Notes: generated by a model from the sequence alone, not told the origin. DNA of 64,000 nt from Halobacillus salinarum (GCF_022919095.1 NZ_CP095073.1:3968001-4032000), one strand, 5' to 3'; shown: positions 30,509 through 39,185, counted from the first letter of the stretch. A program made the numbers and translations.

Positions 30509-30547
30509 GGGATTCTTTGAAAGGAAACGTCCCTTTCTCAGAATCCC
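30509..30547 (-). terminator. Hairpin between the binding-protein gene and the permease genes
   Basis: Outer arms GGGATTCT / AGAATCCC and inner arms GAAAGG / CCTTTC form a long stem, followed on the minus strand by CTTTAAAAAAACCC. Such hairpins after the binding-protein gene usually end or stabilise part of the transcripts, giving an excess of binding protein. Confidence 0.7.
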
Positions 30548-30635
30548 TCCCTTTGTTATTGCAGTAAAAAGGTCCTTCTCTTCCTAAAAATTTGCTGCTG
30601 TTTTCTCGTTAAATTTTACGGAAAGAACGTGCACC

Positions 30636-31931
30636 TTATTTCAATTGAGCTTCCGCTTGGGCTTGAGCGTCTGTTAAGGCATCTTCCAGCTTTTTCCCTT
30701 TTAAATAATTCTGCATTTCTGCAGCCAAAATATCTTCAATCGCGTACGTATGCATGCCGTAGTTGACACTTGGAATCTCTTCGGTCCATTTAGAGAAATC
30801 AGCGATCAGCTGTTGGTCGTTAAAAAAGTCATTTTTAGATTGATAGGCCTCTCCATCTGCGGCAGGCTTATATGTCCCAAGCGCTCCCACTTCAGTGACA
30901 AGATCCTGATAGAAGTCTTTGTTTCCACCGAAGGTTTCACCCAGGAATTTAGCCGCTTTTTCTTTTCCTGGAATATTCAATACGTAGAAGGAGCTTCCTC
31001 CCTGGTTGGAGGCATTGACCGCACCTTCCATATCAAGTTTAGGGATCGGCGCAACTTCCCATTTTCCAGCTTGGGAATCCTCTGCTTCAATACTAGGTCC
31101 AATCCAGTTTCCGCTTGGCACCGTCGCAACATCGCCACTGTTAAATGAAGCGATAAACTGGCTCCAATCTGAGTTCGGTTTCACAAAATCCGCTTCCATC
31201 ATCGCTTTATAATTTTTGAATGCCATCTTTAACGGTTCATTATCAACTAGATTGACTGTTTTCCCGTCCTCTTCCACATACCATGAACCCGCGCTTTGAA
31301 TCATCACGCGAATAAGTCCTAAGTCATTTGGATCTAAAGAAATCATGTCTTTACCCGTTTTCTTTTTGACGTCTTTTCCAATTTCAATGTATTTCTGCCA
31401 CGTAATATTCGTTAAGTCTTCTTTCGTATAGCCTGCTTCTTTCAAATAATCCGTACGGAAAAATAGTCCAGTAACCCCGGTATCAAAGGGTAAGCCGTAT
31501 TGCTTTCCATCAAGACTCGTAGGTGCAAGCTTATACTTGGCAAAATCATCTGGGTTAATGTAATCATCAATTGGGTAGAACGCATCTGGATATGATTGCA
31601 AAAAGCTTTGCGCCCGCTGATCTTCAATTAGTACGATATTTGGCATCCCCTTCATGGTGCCCGAGCTTAGTCCTGTGTTTAATTTCTGGACAATGTCATC
31701 CTGAGCATTTTCGATAATTTCCAAATTCAAATCGCCATCATACGCTTTCTTAGCCTGATTCAAAGCAGCAATGTTGAAATTCGGATCCCATGCCCAGGCC
31801 GTAATCTTATCTGGTTCCTCTCCACCTGAACCACTGCTTGAACCATCTGATGAACATGCAGCCAAAGCAAGGAGTGCGACTATAGAAATTAATAAAATCC
31901 AACTTTTCTTAAATTGAAAAACCTTACTCAT
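30636..31931 (-). CDS. Sugar ABC transporter substrate-binding lipoprotein (GanS-like)
   Basis: Extracellular lipid-anchored receptor for galactooligosaccharides. The 431-residue protein has a lipoprotein signal with lipobox LAAC (cysteine about residue 26), a serine/glycine linker, and the family-1 solute-binding fold (ITAWAWDPNFN near the start, GDVATVPSGNWIGPSIE in the middle). It begins after AGGGGGGATATGA. A cre box lies 20 bases before the start. No ATPase gene is present in the operon, so a shared MsmX-type ATPase is presumably used. Confidence 0.93.
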   Translation of the reverse strand: MSKVFQFKKSWILLISIVALLALAACSSDGSSSGSGGEEPDKITAWAWDPNFNIAALNQAKKAYDGDLNLEIIENAQDDIVQKLNTGLSSGTMKGMPNIVLIEDQRAQSFLQSYPDAFYPIDDYINPDDFAKYKLAPTSLDGKQYGLPFDTGVTGLFFRTDYLKEAGYTKEDLTNITWQKYIEIGKDVKKKTGKDMISLDPNDLGLIRVMIQSAGSWYVEEDGKTVNLVDNEPLKMAFKNYKAMMEADFVKPNSDWSQFIASFNSGDVATVPSGNWIGPSIEAEDSQAGKWEVAPIPKLDMEGAVNASNQGGSSFYVLNIPGKEKAAKFLGETFGGNKDFYQDLVTEVGALGTYKPAADGEAYQSKNDFFNDQQLIADFSKWTEEIPSVNYGMHTYAIEDILAAEMQNYLKGKKLEDALTDAQAQAEAQLK

Positions 31932-31950
31932 TCATATCCCCCCTGATTGT

Positions 31951-31964
31951 TGTAAGCGCTATCA
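31951..31964. promoter_or_regulatory. cre box (CcpA site) of the galactan operon
   Basis: TGTAAGCGCTATCA fits TGWAANCGNTNWCA completely and lies just before the binding-protein gene. It predicts glucose repression of transport and all the galactosidases downstream. Confidence 0.8.
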
Positions 31965-31990
31965 TTACGCTTGATTCAATCTTATCACTC

Positions 31991-32017
31991 AAAAAAAAAG
32001 ACCGTTAGAACGATCTT
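31991..32017 (-). terminator. Rho-independent terminator of the YesMN-type operon
   Basis: Minus-strand AAAGATCGTT / AACGGTCTTT (one G-T pair, 2-base loop) followed by an unbroken run of T. It separates the two-component genes from the ABC operon. Confidence 0.88.
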
Positions 32018-32038
32018 TAGAAATTTATTTAACTATCT

Positions 32039-33856
32039 TTAGAAGTTCCCTCCATCAAGAAAACGTTTTTTGGGATTATTTTTAGTTATGGTATTATTTT
32101 TAGAATTTTCATCTAACAAAGGCAGAATAATTTTTACTTTTGTTCCTTTTTTCAGTTCACTGGATATTTCCACCCCATAGTCACGGCCGTATAATAATTG
32201 AATCCTTTCATGTACATTCCGTACGCCGAGCCCACTGAATAGCTGCCGCTTTCCTTTATGGCGCATAGTATCAATTTTCATTCCATCCCCTGTATCAATC
32301 ACTTCACAGACCAGTTTGTCGTCCCGCTGGGCGATCATAATCTGAATATAGCCGTGTTTCTTCTCGGTAAAGGCGTGGAAAAACGCATTTTCAATAAAAG
32401 GCTGAATGACCAGCTTCGGCAGATGATAGTGGAGACAGTCGGGGGAAATCAGCGAATTCACTTTAATTCGATCCCCATATCTCATCTGGTTAATGAGGAC
32501 ATAATTATGGATATTGGTTACTTCTTGTTCAACGGAAATGGTCTCATCAACGTTGCCTAAAGCATTTTGTAAAAGCGGGATTAATGCATCGATGGTGTCA
32601 AATGCTTCTTGCTTCTTGCCTTCCTTCACTAAAAATTTAACAGAAGTTAAGGTGTTATATAAAAAATGAGGATTAATCTGATGCTGCAAGGCTTCCAGTT
32701 CTGCTTTTCTTTGGTTTCTCTGTGTCTTCAGCAGTACTTCTACGTGCTCCTGCAGTTCATTCAGCATATAGTTAAAAGCATGGGCGATCTTTCGAGCTTC
32801 GTACCCTCCGCTTTCATCGACGGGCACATTGAAATCATACTTCGCCATGTTTGAAATCTGTCTGACTAGTCTTCTTAAGGAATTCGTAATCCGTCTGGAA
32901 ATGATAAATACAATGCTGACCGCGATCAGAACTATAGCGGCGCTTATGAGAACGATTTCTTTCGTATCGACTAAATTTTCAAGAACCATTTCTTTATCAA
33001 CTAAGTTCACGAGATACATATCCAGGGCAGGTAACGAAGCCGTCAACAACATATAATCCTTGCCAAATACGTGGACATTTTTATATTTCAGACTGTTCTC
33101 TTCCGTGTCTTGCGCAAGTGTAAGCAGTTCCTTTTCTCTCTTACCAATGAGATCCGTGTCATTGCTTGATATGATCTGCCCGCTGCCATTAACGACGAGC
33201 ACGTCATTTCCTTTACTCGTGAATCCTTCATAAAAAGTCCTCAAGTCAAGTTCCCTTATAGGAATAAATAAATACCCATAGATATTGTTAGTAGACCTCT
33301 CCATAAGTGCCTTTGTCGCTACAATCATCGGTTTGCCATTTGTAATTTCGCCTGCCGGAACAAACTGATAGAGAATCTCTTTCGGATGTGCTCTCGTTTC
33401 CTGCGTAATTCGGTGATGAATTAACGTATCAGCGGGCACCGGCCAGTTCATGTATTTCATATTAAACAACCGTTCGTTCTTCCCTAATATCATCATGTTC
33501 GCTTCGTTAGGATGGTCGTAATACATCCGCTCCATCTGCTCTTCTATTGTGTAAAAAGAGTTCGATGCTTCCAAAGATGTTAAATTTTCCTTAGTCAGCA
33601 TTCGTTTTATTGTGCCATTGTTCTCGACATTCATCGCTGTATAAACAACGGAATAGCTGAAGTTTTCAAACTGCTGTTTGATTTGTGTCAGTACTTTCGT
33701 GTTTGTAATGCTGAAGGTATTCATAAATAAATTGTTCGACATACGAATTGTACTGAAGGTAATTAAAACGGAAACAGCTACAATACTAAGAAGCATCACG
33801 AGAAACATTTTGAGAAATAAGCTGTTTCGTCTAATGATAACCAGTAACCTATCCAT
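32039..33856 (-). CDS. Sensor histidine kinase, YesM type
   Basis: Membrane sensor of 605 residues: TM helix about 15-37, an extracellular dCache-like sensing domain (about 40-295), TM helix about 299-320, HAMP (about 320-375), His_kinase domain with the phospho-accepting H397 in QHQINPHFLYNTLTS, and a HATPase_c domain (N box PFIENAFFHAF, G boxes DTGDGM and GLGVRNVHERI). YesM kinases with YesN regulators typically govern plant-polysaccharide loci. It is 9 bases after the regulator gene and upstream of the galactan genes on the same strand. Confidence 0.93.
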   Translation of the reverse strand: MDRLLVIIRRNSLFLKMFLVMLLSIVAVSVLITFSTIRMSNNLFMNTFSITNTKVLTQIKQQFENFSYSVVYTAMNVENNGTIKRMLTKENLTSLEASNSFYTIEEQMERMYYDHPNEANMMILGKNERLFNMKYMNWPVPADTLIHHRITQETRAHPKEILYQFVPAGEITNGKPMIVATKALMERSTNNIYGYLFIPIRELDLRTFYEGFTSKGNDVLVVNGSGQIISSNDTDLIGKREKELLTLAQDTEENSLKYKNVHVFGKDYMLLTASLPALDMYLVNLVDKEMVLENLVDTKEIVLISAAIVLIAVSIVFIISRRITNSLRRLVRQISNMAKYDFNVPVDESGGYEARKIAHAFNYMLNELQEHVEVLLKTQRNQRKAELEALQHQINPHFLYNTLTSVKFLVKEGKKQEAFDTIDALIPLLQNALGNVDETISVEQEVTNIHNYVLINQMRYGDRIKVNSLISPDCLHYHLPKLVIQPFIENAFFHAFTEKKHGYIQIMIAQRDDKLVCEVIDTGDGMKIDTMRHKGKRQLFSGLGVRNVHERIQLLYGRDYGVEISSELKKGTKVKIILPLLDENSKNNTITKNNPKKRFLDGGNF

Positions 33857-33865
33857 AGCCTGACC

Positions 33866-35404
33866 TCAATTCATAGCTGGAGTTTTCTTGCGGTAACGAC
33901 CAGGAGACGATCCTTCCATCCGCTTAAATACTTTACAGAAATAACTCGGTTCTGAATATCCTACCATGTCACTGACCTGGCTGACAGCCACAGAAGTAGA
34001 CTGCAGGATTTGCTTCGCCTTCTCTATGCGTACTTGATTTAAATAATCACTAAACCCAACATTATGATGGGTGCTGAAATAACTGGACAAATAGGACGAA
34101 TTAAAATGAAAATTTTCCGCCAAAACCGTTAAAGAAAGCGGTTCTGCATAATGCTCATCAATGTATTGAAGCAGCCGGTGCATATTAGGCGGACAGCTCT
34201 TTTTGGTTTCTACTTGGACAATCCTTTTGACTCTTTCCAGAAACTCATGGAAACAGCTGATGGCTCCTTTTGCATGCTTCGCTTCATTGATCTCCTCAAA
34301 GTACTGGTACTTTAAGGACTCGAGTTCATCTACGTCATATTTCATATTTCCTAATAAGACGATAATGTTGAAAATAATATTCTCAAGCCATGATTTAAAC
34401 TCAAAAATGTCGATCGTATAGTCATGGATGAGACGGTTGACGTGTTCTTCCAAGGAATAGATGGCTGCATCGAATTTTTTCTGCTTAAAGCTGTCAATAA
34501 ACCGGCTTAAATTAAACGACTTTTGTTGTTTCTCCAACACCGGAAGAGAATCATAGAAGAGAACGGGATCATCCAAATAAAATAAGTAATCTTTCAGTTT
34601 CAGCAACTGGTCTTCATATACCGTTTTTAAGTCCTGAATGGACGTGAACGATCCGCTCATTAACGAGGAAATATTTGCACCGCTTCTTCTATAGTCTTCA
34701 GCAAGCCGGGTCAAGCTTTGTTGAAGATCAGACAGTTTGTCTGAATTAAAATTAAGCAGAACGATCGTGGTATCGCTTACATTTACAGGGATAAATAAGC
34801 CTTCAATATGATTCACACGCTCTCTTAACTCGAGATTCCATTTTTCCAAATCAGCCGCTTCATGATCGTCAAGAACGGTTGCGGCAGCAAAACGGAAATG
34901 GCTGTAAGGGAGCCCTTCGAGTAATTCATCTTCTTCACCGCTCGTTAACGAAGAACCAAGCATCCTCTTTTTTAACAGTTCTTCTAAGGATGAAGAGCTT
35001 TGCTTCATTTCATTGAATGGCAATGGTTGAGGCAGAATCCTCCGGAGCGTTTTAATTAATTCCGTGCCATTAAGCTTTGGCTTTAAAATATAATCTGCGA
35101 CACCATTTTGAAAAGTAGAACGAACGTAATCAAAATTCTCAAAACTGCTTAATACGATAATTTCCACACTGGGATACTTCTCTTTCAGCACTTTTACGAG
35201 TTCAATTCCATCCATTCCAGGCATGACTACATCTGTAATCACGATATCAGGCTCGATTTCCTCCATGACTTCCAGAGCTTCAATACCATTCGAGGCTTCC
35301 CCGGCAATCTCAAAACCTTCCTGCTCCCAATCAATATAATTAATGATGCCCTGCCTGATCAGCATTTCATCATCCACAATTAACACTTTGTAAAGACCAC
35401 TCAT
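33866..35404 (-). CDS. Response regulator, YesN type (receiver plus AraC-type HTH)
   Basis: A 512-residue activator. The receiver spans residues 5-125 with acidic pocket VDDE and phospho-aspartate D58 in VITDVVMPGMDG. A long helical linker follows (about 130-400). The AraC-type double helix-turn-helix is at about 410-508 (HFNSSYLSSYFSTHHNVGFSDYLNQVRIEKAK; VSQVSDMVGYSEPSYFCKVFKRMEGSSPGRYR). It probably activates the galactan ABC/galactosidase operon when its kinase partner detects extracellular oligosaccharide. First gene of the two-gene operon. Confidence 0.94.
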   Translation of the reverse strand: MSGLYKVLIVDDEMLIRQGIINYIDWEQEGFEIAGEASNGIEALEVMEEIEPDIVITDVVMPGMDGIELVKVLKEKYPSVEIIVLSSFENFDYVRSTFQNGVADYILKPKLNGTELIKTLRRILPQPLPFNEMKQSSSSLEELLKKRMLGSSLTSGEEDELLEGLPYSHFRFAAATVLDDHEAADLEKWNLELRERVNHIEGLFIPVNVSDTTIVLLNFNSDKLSDLQQSLTRLAEDYRRSGANISSLMSGSFTSIQDLKTVYEDQLLKLKDYLFYLDDPVLFYDSLPVLEKQQKSFNLSRFIDSFKQKKFDAAIYSLEEHVNRLIHDYTIDIFEFKSWLENIIFNIIVLLGNMKYDVDELESLKYQYFEEINEAKHAKGAISCFHEFLERVKRIVQVETKKSCPPNMHRLLQYIDEHYAEPLSLTVLAENFHFNSSYLSSYFSTHHNVGFSDYLNQVRIEKAKQILQSTSVAVSQVSDMVGYSEPSYFCKVFKRMEGSSPGRYRKKTPAMN

Positions 35405-35619
35405 AACAATCTCTCCCTCAAGTAGTCGGTAGTCTTAAAGAACCAACCTTTGCCATCTCTTTAACATAGAGTAAGATCATTGTCGTATTGACTGCTGCTA
35501 TAATTATTACAATTTCATGTCATTTTTTTAAAATTTCTGATACTTTCATTCTAAAGAGTTTTGCCGAAGTCGTAAAGCTGTTATTTTTACAGTGGTAAAA
35601 ACGACCTGTACAAGATTAA

Positions 35620-35646
35620 GAGATACCCTACTAGATCAGGTATCTC
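35620..35646 (-). terminator. Terminator-like hairpin after the small membrane protein gene
   Basis: GAGATACC / GGTATCTC, 8-base stem and 11-base loop, 36 bases past the stop on the minus strand; the T tract is weak. Confidence 0.5.
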
Positions 35647-35681
35647 AACACTATTTCACCATTAATTTAGAAAGTCGCTTT

Positions 35682-36002
35682 TTATTTAGAAGTGTAAAAC
35701 CATAGCAGCGGATTCGCCATTCCGAGGATTAAAATAGCAATAAATAGATTAGCAGCTGTTATATCCCCGCCCAGCCCTAATTCGTCCACGATGATGCCAC
35801 TAAAGTATAATAATTGTGCTGAGACGATGATCATAGCTATGGATACCCCTGTTACTGCTAAGCCATTGACGAGTTTTCTCAGTTTAGGAATGACTATAAA
35901 GAAAAAAAGCCCGAGAGAGAAAAGAAGCATCGTCAAAAAAACCGGACGCAGTAACGTAAAATCTCCTGAGGTTACAAATGAGTCGTATGTATATTCAGTC
36001 AC
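35682..36002 (-). CDS. Small membrane protein of unknown function
   Basis: A 106-residue protein with three predicted membrane helices (about 17-38, 46-68 and 82-102) joined by short loops. There are no cysteines, no histidine motifs and no family I recognise. It follows the YlmA-like ATPase gene by 40 bases on the same strand and may be cotranscribed, but nothing in it looks like an ABC permease. It was chosen over overlapping frames because of its RBS (GAAAGGAGTTTCG) and consistent hydrophobic pattern. Confidence 0.65.
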   Translation of the reverse strand: MTEYTYDSFVTSGDFTLLRPVFLTMLLFSLGLFFFIVIPKLRKLVNGLAVTGVSIAMIIVSAQLLYFSGIIVDELGLGGDITAANLFIAILILGMANPLLWFYTSK

Positions 36003-36041
36003 GAACGAAACTCCTTTCTCAAGATTAGCTTGCGAGGCACA

Positions 36042-36842
36042 TTAATACAGCTTATTCTTTTCGAATTTGACCTTAGACAAAAACGGGCGATCGTTTTCCC
36101 AATTTACGTCCACCGGTAAATCAAAAAAGCCGGAAAGCTGCTGACTGGTAATCATTTGATCTGTTGGACCTTTCGCAAAAACTTCTCCTTCTTTTAATAA
36201 CAGCGTCTTAGGAAAGACGGGTAAAATCTCTTCGACGTGATGAGTAACAAAGATCATCGTTGGAGCCTTCGCTTGATCAGCAAGGTCTTCAATGGCTCCC
36301 AACAGCTTCTCGCGTGCGATAAAATCAAGCCCATTTGTCGGTTCATCCAAAATTAAAAGAGACGGCTCTGCCATTAACGCCCGGGCGATTAATACTCGTT
36401 GTTTTTCCCCTTGAGAAAGGGTCTCGTAATTCCGATTCGCATATTCCATGCATCCTAGTTCTTCAAGTAACCGAATGGCTTTTTCTCTCATTTGTTCTGT
36501 GGGTCTTTCATAAAGGCCGATCGAAGCAAATGCACCGCTTAAGACCACTTGAAACGCATTATCCCCTTCGTGAAACCTTTGCTGGATTGCAGAAGAAACA
36601 AATCCAATTTGCTTTCGGAGACGCTCCGCCAGGTACGTTTTACCGAATTGAAGACCTAATACATTCACCTCTCCCTGCGTTGGAAACGTATAGGCGTTTA
36701 ACAAGTTTAAAATAAACGTTTTTCCAGAACCATTCAGTCCGAGAAGCACCCAATGTTCCCCTTGTTCAATGTGCCAGTTTATATTTTTTAATATCCATCG
36801 ATCACCTCGACGAAGTGATACATTTTCCAATTCAACGACCAT
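36042..36842 (-). CDS. ABC transporter ATP-binding protein, YlmA/ModF-like
   Basis: A 266-residue ATPase with Walker A GLNGSGKT, Q-loop region GFVSSAIQQ, signature LSQGEKQR, Walker B LLILDEPTNGLD and switch histidine in IFVTHHVEEI. It resembles YlmA of B. subtilis and half of ModF. No recognisable permease accompanies it, so substrate and even transport function are unknown. A 40-base gap separates it from the 106-residue membrane protein gene. Confidence 0.88.
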   Translation of the reverse strand: MVVELENVSLRRGDRWILKNINWHIEQGEHWVLLGLNGSGKTFILNLLNAYTFPTQGEVNVLGLQFGKTYLAERLRKQIGFVSSAIQQRFHEGDNAFQVVLSGAFASIGLYERPTEQMREKAIRLLEELGCMEYANRNYETLSQGEKQRVLIARALMAEPSLLILDEPTNGLDFIAREKLLGAIEDLADQAKAPTMIFVTHHVEEILPVFPKTLLLKEGEVFAKGPTDQMITSQQLSGFFDLPVDVNWENDRPFLSKVKFEKNKLY

Positions 36843-36994
36843 CTGCTTTGCTCCTTCCTTCGATCTTCATCCCAATTCCTTTCAAGAAACCATGAATTAA
36901 TTCCAATTATTCCAAATGCCGAGTCCTTTCACAACTATTTACAAAACCAATACTACGGAATACCTGCGGCTTTTAGCATATAAGAAATCAAATG

Positions 36995-37028
36995 AAAAAG
37001 CAGACCTCTCCCTTGATGGTCTGCTTTT
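36995..37028 (-). terminator. Rho-independent terminator of the ABC-F gene
   Basis: Minus-strand AAAAGCAGACC / GGTCTGCTTTT perfect stem with the T-rich end TTTTTCATTT, 19 bases beyond the ABC-F stop. Confidence 0.88.
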
Positions 37029-37046
37029 AGTTTCTAAATGAATCGT

Positions 37047-38678
37047 TTACGAAAGCTTATTTATTTGTTTCGTCAGCTCATTAAACCTCTCATCCAGTTC
37101 TGCATAGGCTGCATCATTCGGCGTCATAAAGCTCAGCTTCCCTAAGATCTCCTGTCTTTCAGTTTCAAGCTGCAAGCGTCGCTCTTCTCCTTCTTCTTTA
37201 TGAGATGGGGTTCCATCCAGCTGCTTTTCTATATGTTGTTCGGTAATCACAAGCCGGTGCTGCGTTGTTTTTTCCAGAAAATATCGATCGTGAGAGACAA
37301 CGATCATTGTGCCCTTATACTCCGACAGTGTATCTTCCAGCTGTTCCCGGGAAGGCAGATCCAGGTGATTGGTAGGTTCGTCTAAAATGAGTACATCTTT
37401 TTCTTCTATTATATAAGCCATTAATTTGCACTTGACGCGTTCGCCCATGCTCATATTTCCAATAGGTTCAGTCCAATGGGAGGTCGTAAAACCTAAATGC
37501 TTCATTAAGGCTTGCACTTTCCCCCTTTCCGCAAAAGAGTCTTGATAAAAAAGCTGAGACGGCGTTTGTTCAAGCGGCAAGTCAAAGACTTCCTGTGTTA
37601 AGTAGCCAATATTTGCTGAGGGAGATACCCAGATCTCCCCTTCCACTTTCTCCAGCTGCATAATGATTTTTAATAACGTTGTTTTTCCGCTGCCATTCGG
37701 GCCGGTAAGAGCAGCCTTTTCTCCATGCTGAATGGTCAAGTTGACGCCTTTAAAGAGAAGACGGTTTTGAAACGATTTGGATACATCTTTCAGTTCCAAA
37801 AAACGCTTACCCGTTTTGTTTGTAGTTTGTAATGAAAAACGCACATCATACTCAGATCCTACAGGCTCTGCATTGATTTTTGCCAGTTCTTTTTCCAAAC
37901 GCTTTTGTTTGGACTTCACTTGCTTATCCATACTCTTCGCTTTTTTTCGGTAATACTCTTTTGTCCCTTCTTGTTTTGTTGACTGAGCATGAGCCTTTTT
38001 GGACCAGGACGTCAGCTCGTTCATTTGTCCTTCAATCCGTTCTTTCATTTTCTGCTGTTTCTCGTATTCACGCTGCTGAGTCAGCCGTTTTTGTTTTCGC
38101 ACCTCCATATAGCTCGAGTAGTTTCCTTTATGTTCAATCAATTTCCTCTCTTCGATTGCCCAGATCTTAGTCGCCACTTCATCCAAAAAATACCGGTCAT
38201 GGGACACTAAAATTATCGTGCCTGGATAGTGGGCAAATTCATTTTTAAGCTGGTTTAAACTGGATTCATCGAGATGATTGGTCGGTTCATCCAATAGTAA
38301 GAGTTCTGCTCCTTTAGCAAGTCCTCTTGCCAGCCGTGCTTTCAGTTTCTCTCCGCCGCTTAACTGTGAATACTCTACAGAAGGTACGTTCCACTTCTCA
38401 AGCAGCTTCATTTCTCCGGGAATCGCATCTTCCAAAGAATGAGATTGGGTTTCTTGTTCCACCATGACAGTTACTAAGCCATTTCTTAGCCATTGAATTT
38501 GCCCATTTGAAGGAGTCCGATCACCATGCAATAATTGCAGCAGTGTTGATTTTCCAGCTCCGTTTTTGCCAATGACTCCAATAACATCCCCTTGCTGAAC
38601 AGCTGCATTGAATTGGTCAAGTAAGGGCACTTCCAACATTTCATAACTTACATTGGATAATTTCACTAGTTCCTTCAT
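37047..38678 (-). CDS. ABC-F ribosome-protection ATPase, VmlR-like (antibiotic resistance type)
   Basis: Soluble twin-ATPase protein that binds the ribosome and displaces drugs such as lincosamides, streptogramin A or pleuromutilins. Its 543 residues hold two ABC domains (about 5-225 and 290-480) with Walker A GKNGAGKS and GPNGSGKT, signatures LSGGEKLK and MSMGERVK, and Walker B LLLLDEPTNHLD and VLILDEPTNHLD. A charged linker (about 190-270) forms the antibiotic-resistance arm, and a charged C-terminal tail follows. No membrane part. Length and layout are those of VmlR (547 residues). An attenuator with leader peptide lies directly upstream, supporting drug-inducible expression. Confidence 0.9.
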   Translation of the reverse strand: MKELVKLSNVSYEMLEVPLLDQFNAAVQQGDVIGVIGKNGAGKSTLLQLLHGDRTPSNGQIQWLRNGLVTVMVEQETQSHSLEDAIPGEMKLLEKWNVPSVEYSQLSGGEKLKARLARGLAKGAELLLLDEPTNHLDESSLNQLKNEFAHYPGTIILVSHDRYFLDEVATKIWAIEERKLIEHKGNYSSYMEVRKQKRLTQQREYEKQQKMKERIEGQMNELTSWSKKAHAQSTKQEGTKEYYRKKAKSMDKQVKSKQKRLEKELAKINAEPVGSEYDVRFSLQTTNKTGKRFLELKDVSKSFQNRLLFKGVNLTIQHGEKAALTGPNGSGKTTLLKIIMQLEKVEGEIWVSPSANIGYLTQEVFDLPLEQTPSQLFYQDSFAERGKVQALMKHLGFTTSHWTEPIGNMSMGERVKCKLMAYIIEEKDVLILDEPTNHLDLPSREQLEDTLSEYKGTMIVVSHDRYFLEKTTQHRLVITEQHIEKQLDGTPSHKEEGEERRLQLETERQEILGKLSFMTPNDAAYAELDERFNELTKQINKLS

Positions 38679-38706
38679 ATTCTCTTCCTTTCATAAAGGG
38701 GAGAAC

Positions 38707-38815
38707 AAAAAAATCCTCCCCATTCATTGGGAAGGATTAGTCATACCTGTGCAACAGCAAACAAGCTATTCGTTAATAGCTTAACCGTATATAGATAATG
38801 GGGCAGACTAATCCT
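38707..38815 (-). promoter_or_regulatory. Transcription attenuator of the ABC-F gene
   Basis: A terminator stem AATCCTTCCC / GGGGAGGATT (38738 to 38712, one wobble pair) followed by TTTTTT ends 29 bases before the ABC-F start. Its 5' arm overlaps GACTAATCCT (38742-38733), a perfect 10-base match to AGGATTAGTC upstream (38815-38806). The two pairings exclude each other, so they form an antiterminator/terminator switch. A small hairpin AAGCTATT-AACG-AATAGCTT sits in the antiterminator loop. Confidence 0.85.
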
Positions 38816-38843
38816 ATTTCGCAAAGATTTGAAATATATGATT

Positions 38844-38891
38844 TCAACCTTTATAAAAAATAAGATTAGTTACGCATCGGCCACCCATCAT
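38844..38891 (-). CDS. Putative leader peptide of the ABC-F gene
   Basis: A 15-codon reading frame, MMGGRCVTNLIFYKG, begins just after an AAGAAGGG ribosome site and close to the predicted transcript start. It ends 29 bases before the antiterminator's 5' arm. Ribosomes slowed here by an antibiotic could bias the leader towards antitermination. Translation is inferred only from the ribosome site and position. Confidence 0.55.
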   Translation of the reverse strand: MMGGRCVTNLIFYKG

Positions 38892-38914
38892 CCCTTCTTG
38901 TTTTGATTAAAGAT

Positions 38915-38944
38915 AATATACCATAAAAGCCCCTTGCATGGCAA
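38915..38944 (-). promoter_or_regulatory. Candidate promoter of the ABC-F leader
   Basis: TTGCCA (-35) and TATATT (-10) spaced by 18 bases on the minus strand. Transcription would start near 38907, just before the leader-peptide ribosome site. Confidence 0.55.
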
Positions 38945-38968
38945 AAATGAACCCGGACACCAGCTGCT

Positions 38969-39067
38969 CTACTGTTTTCGTGAAAATAACCATTTGAAGA
39001 TTAAGGTAAAAACAAGTATGAGGATCCCCAGCATCACAATTTGAATCCATATATCTCCCAAATACAT
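38969..39067 (-). CDS. Small single-helix membrane peptide (32 residues)
   Basis: A 32-codon frame starts at ATG 39067 after GAGGAGGGGAAATC, an excellent ribosome site. It reads an amphipathic start MYLGDIWIQIV, a hydrophobic core MLGILILVFTLIF and a basic end KWLFSRKQ, so one membrane helix with a cytosolic positive tail. A longer frame overlaps it in another register but lacks a ribosome site. Function unknown. It lies just upstream of the ABC-F promoter and may be a small membrane-associated or toxin-like peptide; no antitoxin RNA is evident. Confidence 0.5.
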   Translation of the reverse strand: MYLGDIWIQIVMLGILILVFTLIFKWLFSRKQ

Positions 39068-39185
39068 GATTTCCCCTCCTCTTCTTCCCATTGTAAGCTG
39101 AATGAAGGATCATTTCATATCCAATTATTTCAAAATTTTATTCTCACTAAAACAAGTCATCACTTCGTTTTTTAAACCAGACAAA

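Noticed and set aside
38763-38782. AAGCTATT-AACG-AATAGCTT hairpin as a separate terminator
   Set aside because: It has no T tract and lies inside the loop of the ABC-F antiterminator, so it is treated as part of that leader.
38907-39113. 68-residue reading frame on the minus strand overlapping the 32-residue peptide
   Set aside because: It lacks a ribosome site, has mixed composition and is out of frame with the well-initiated short peptide.
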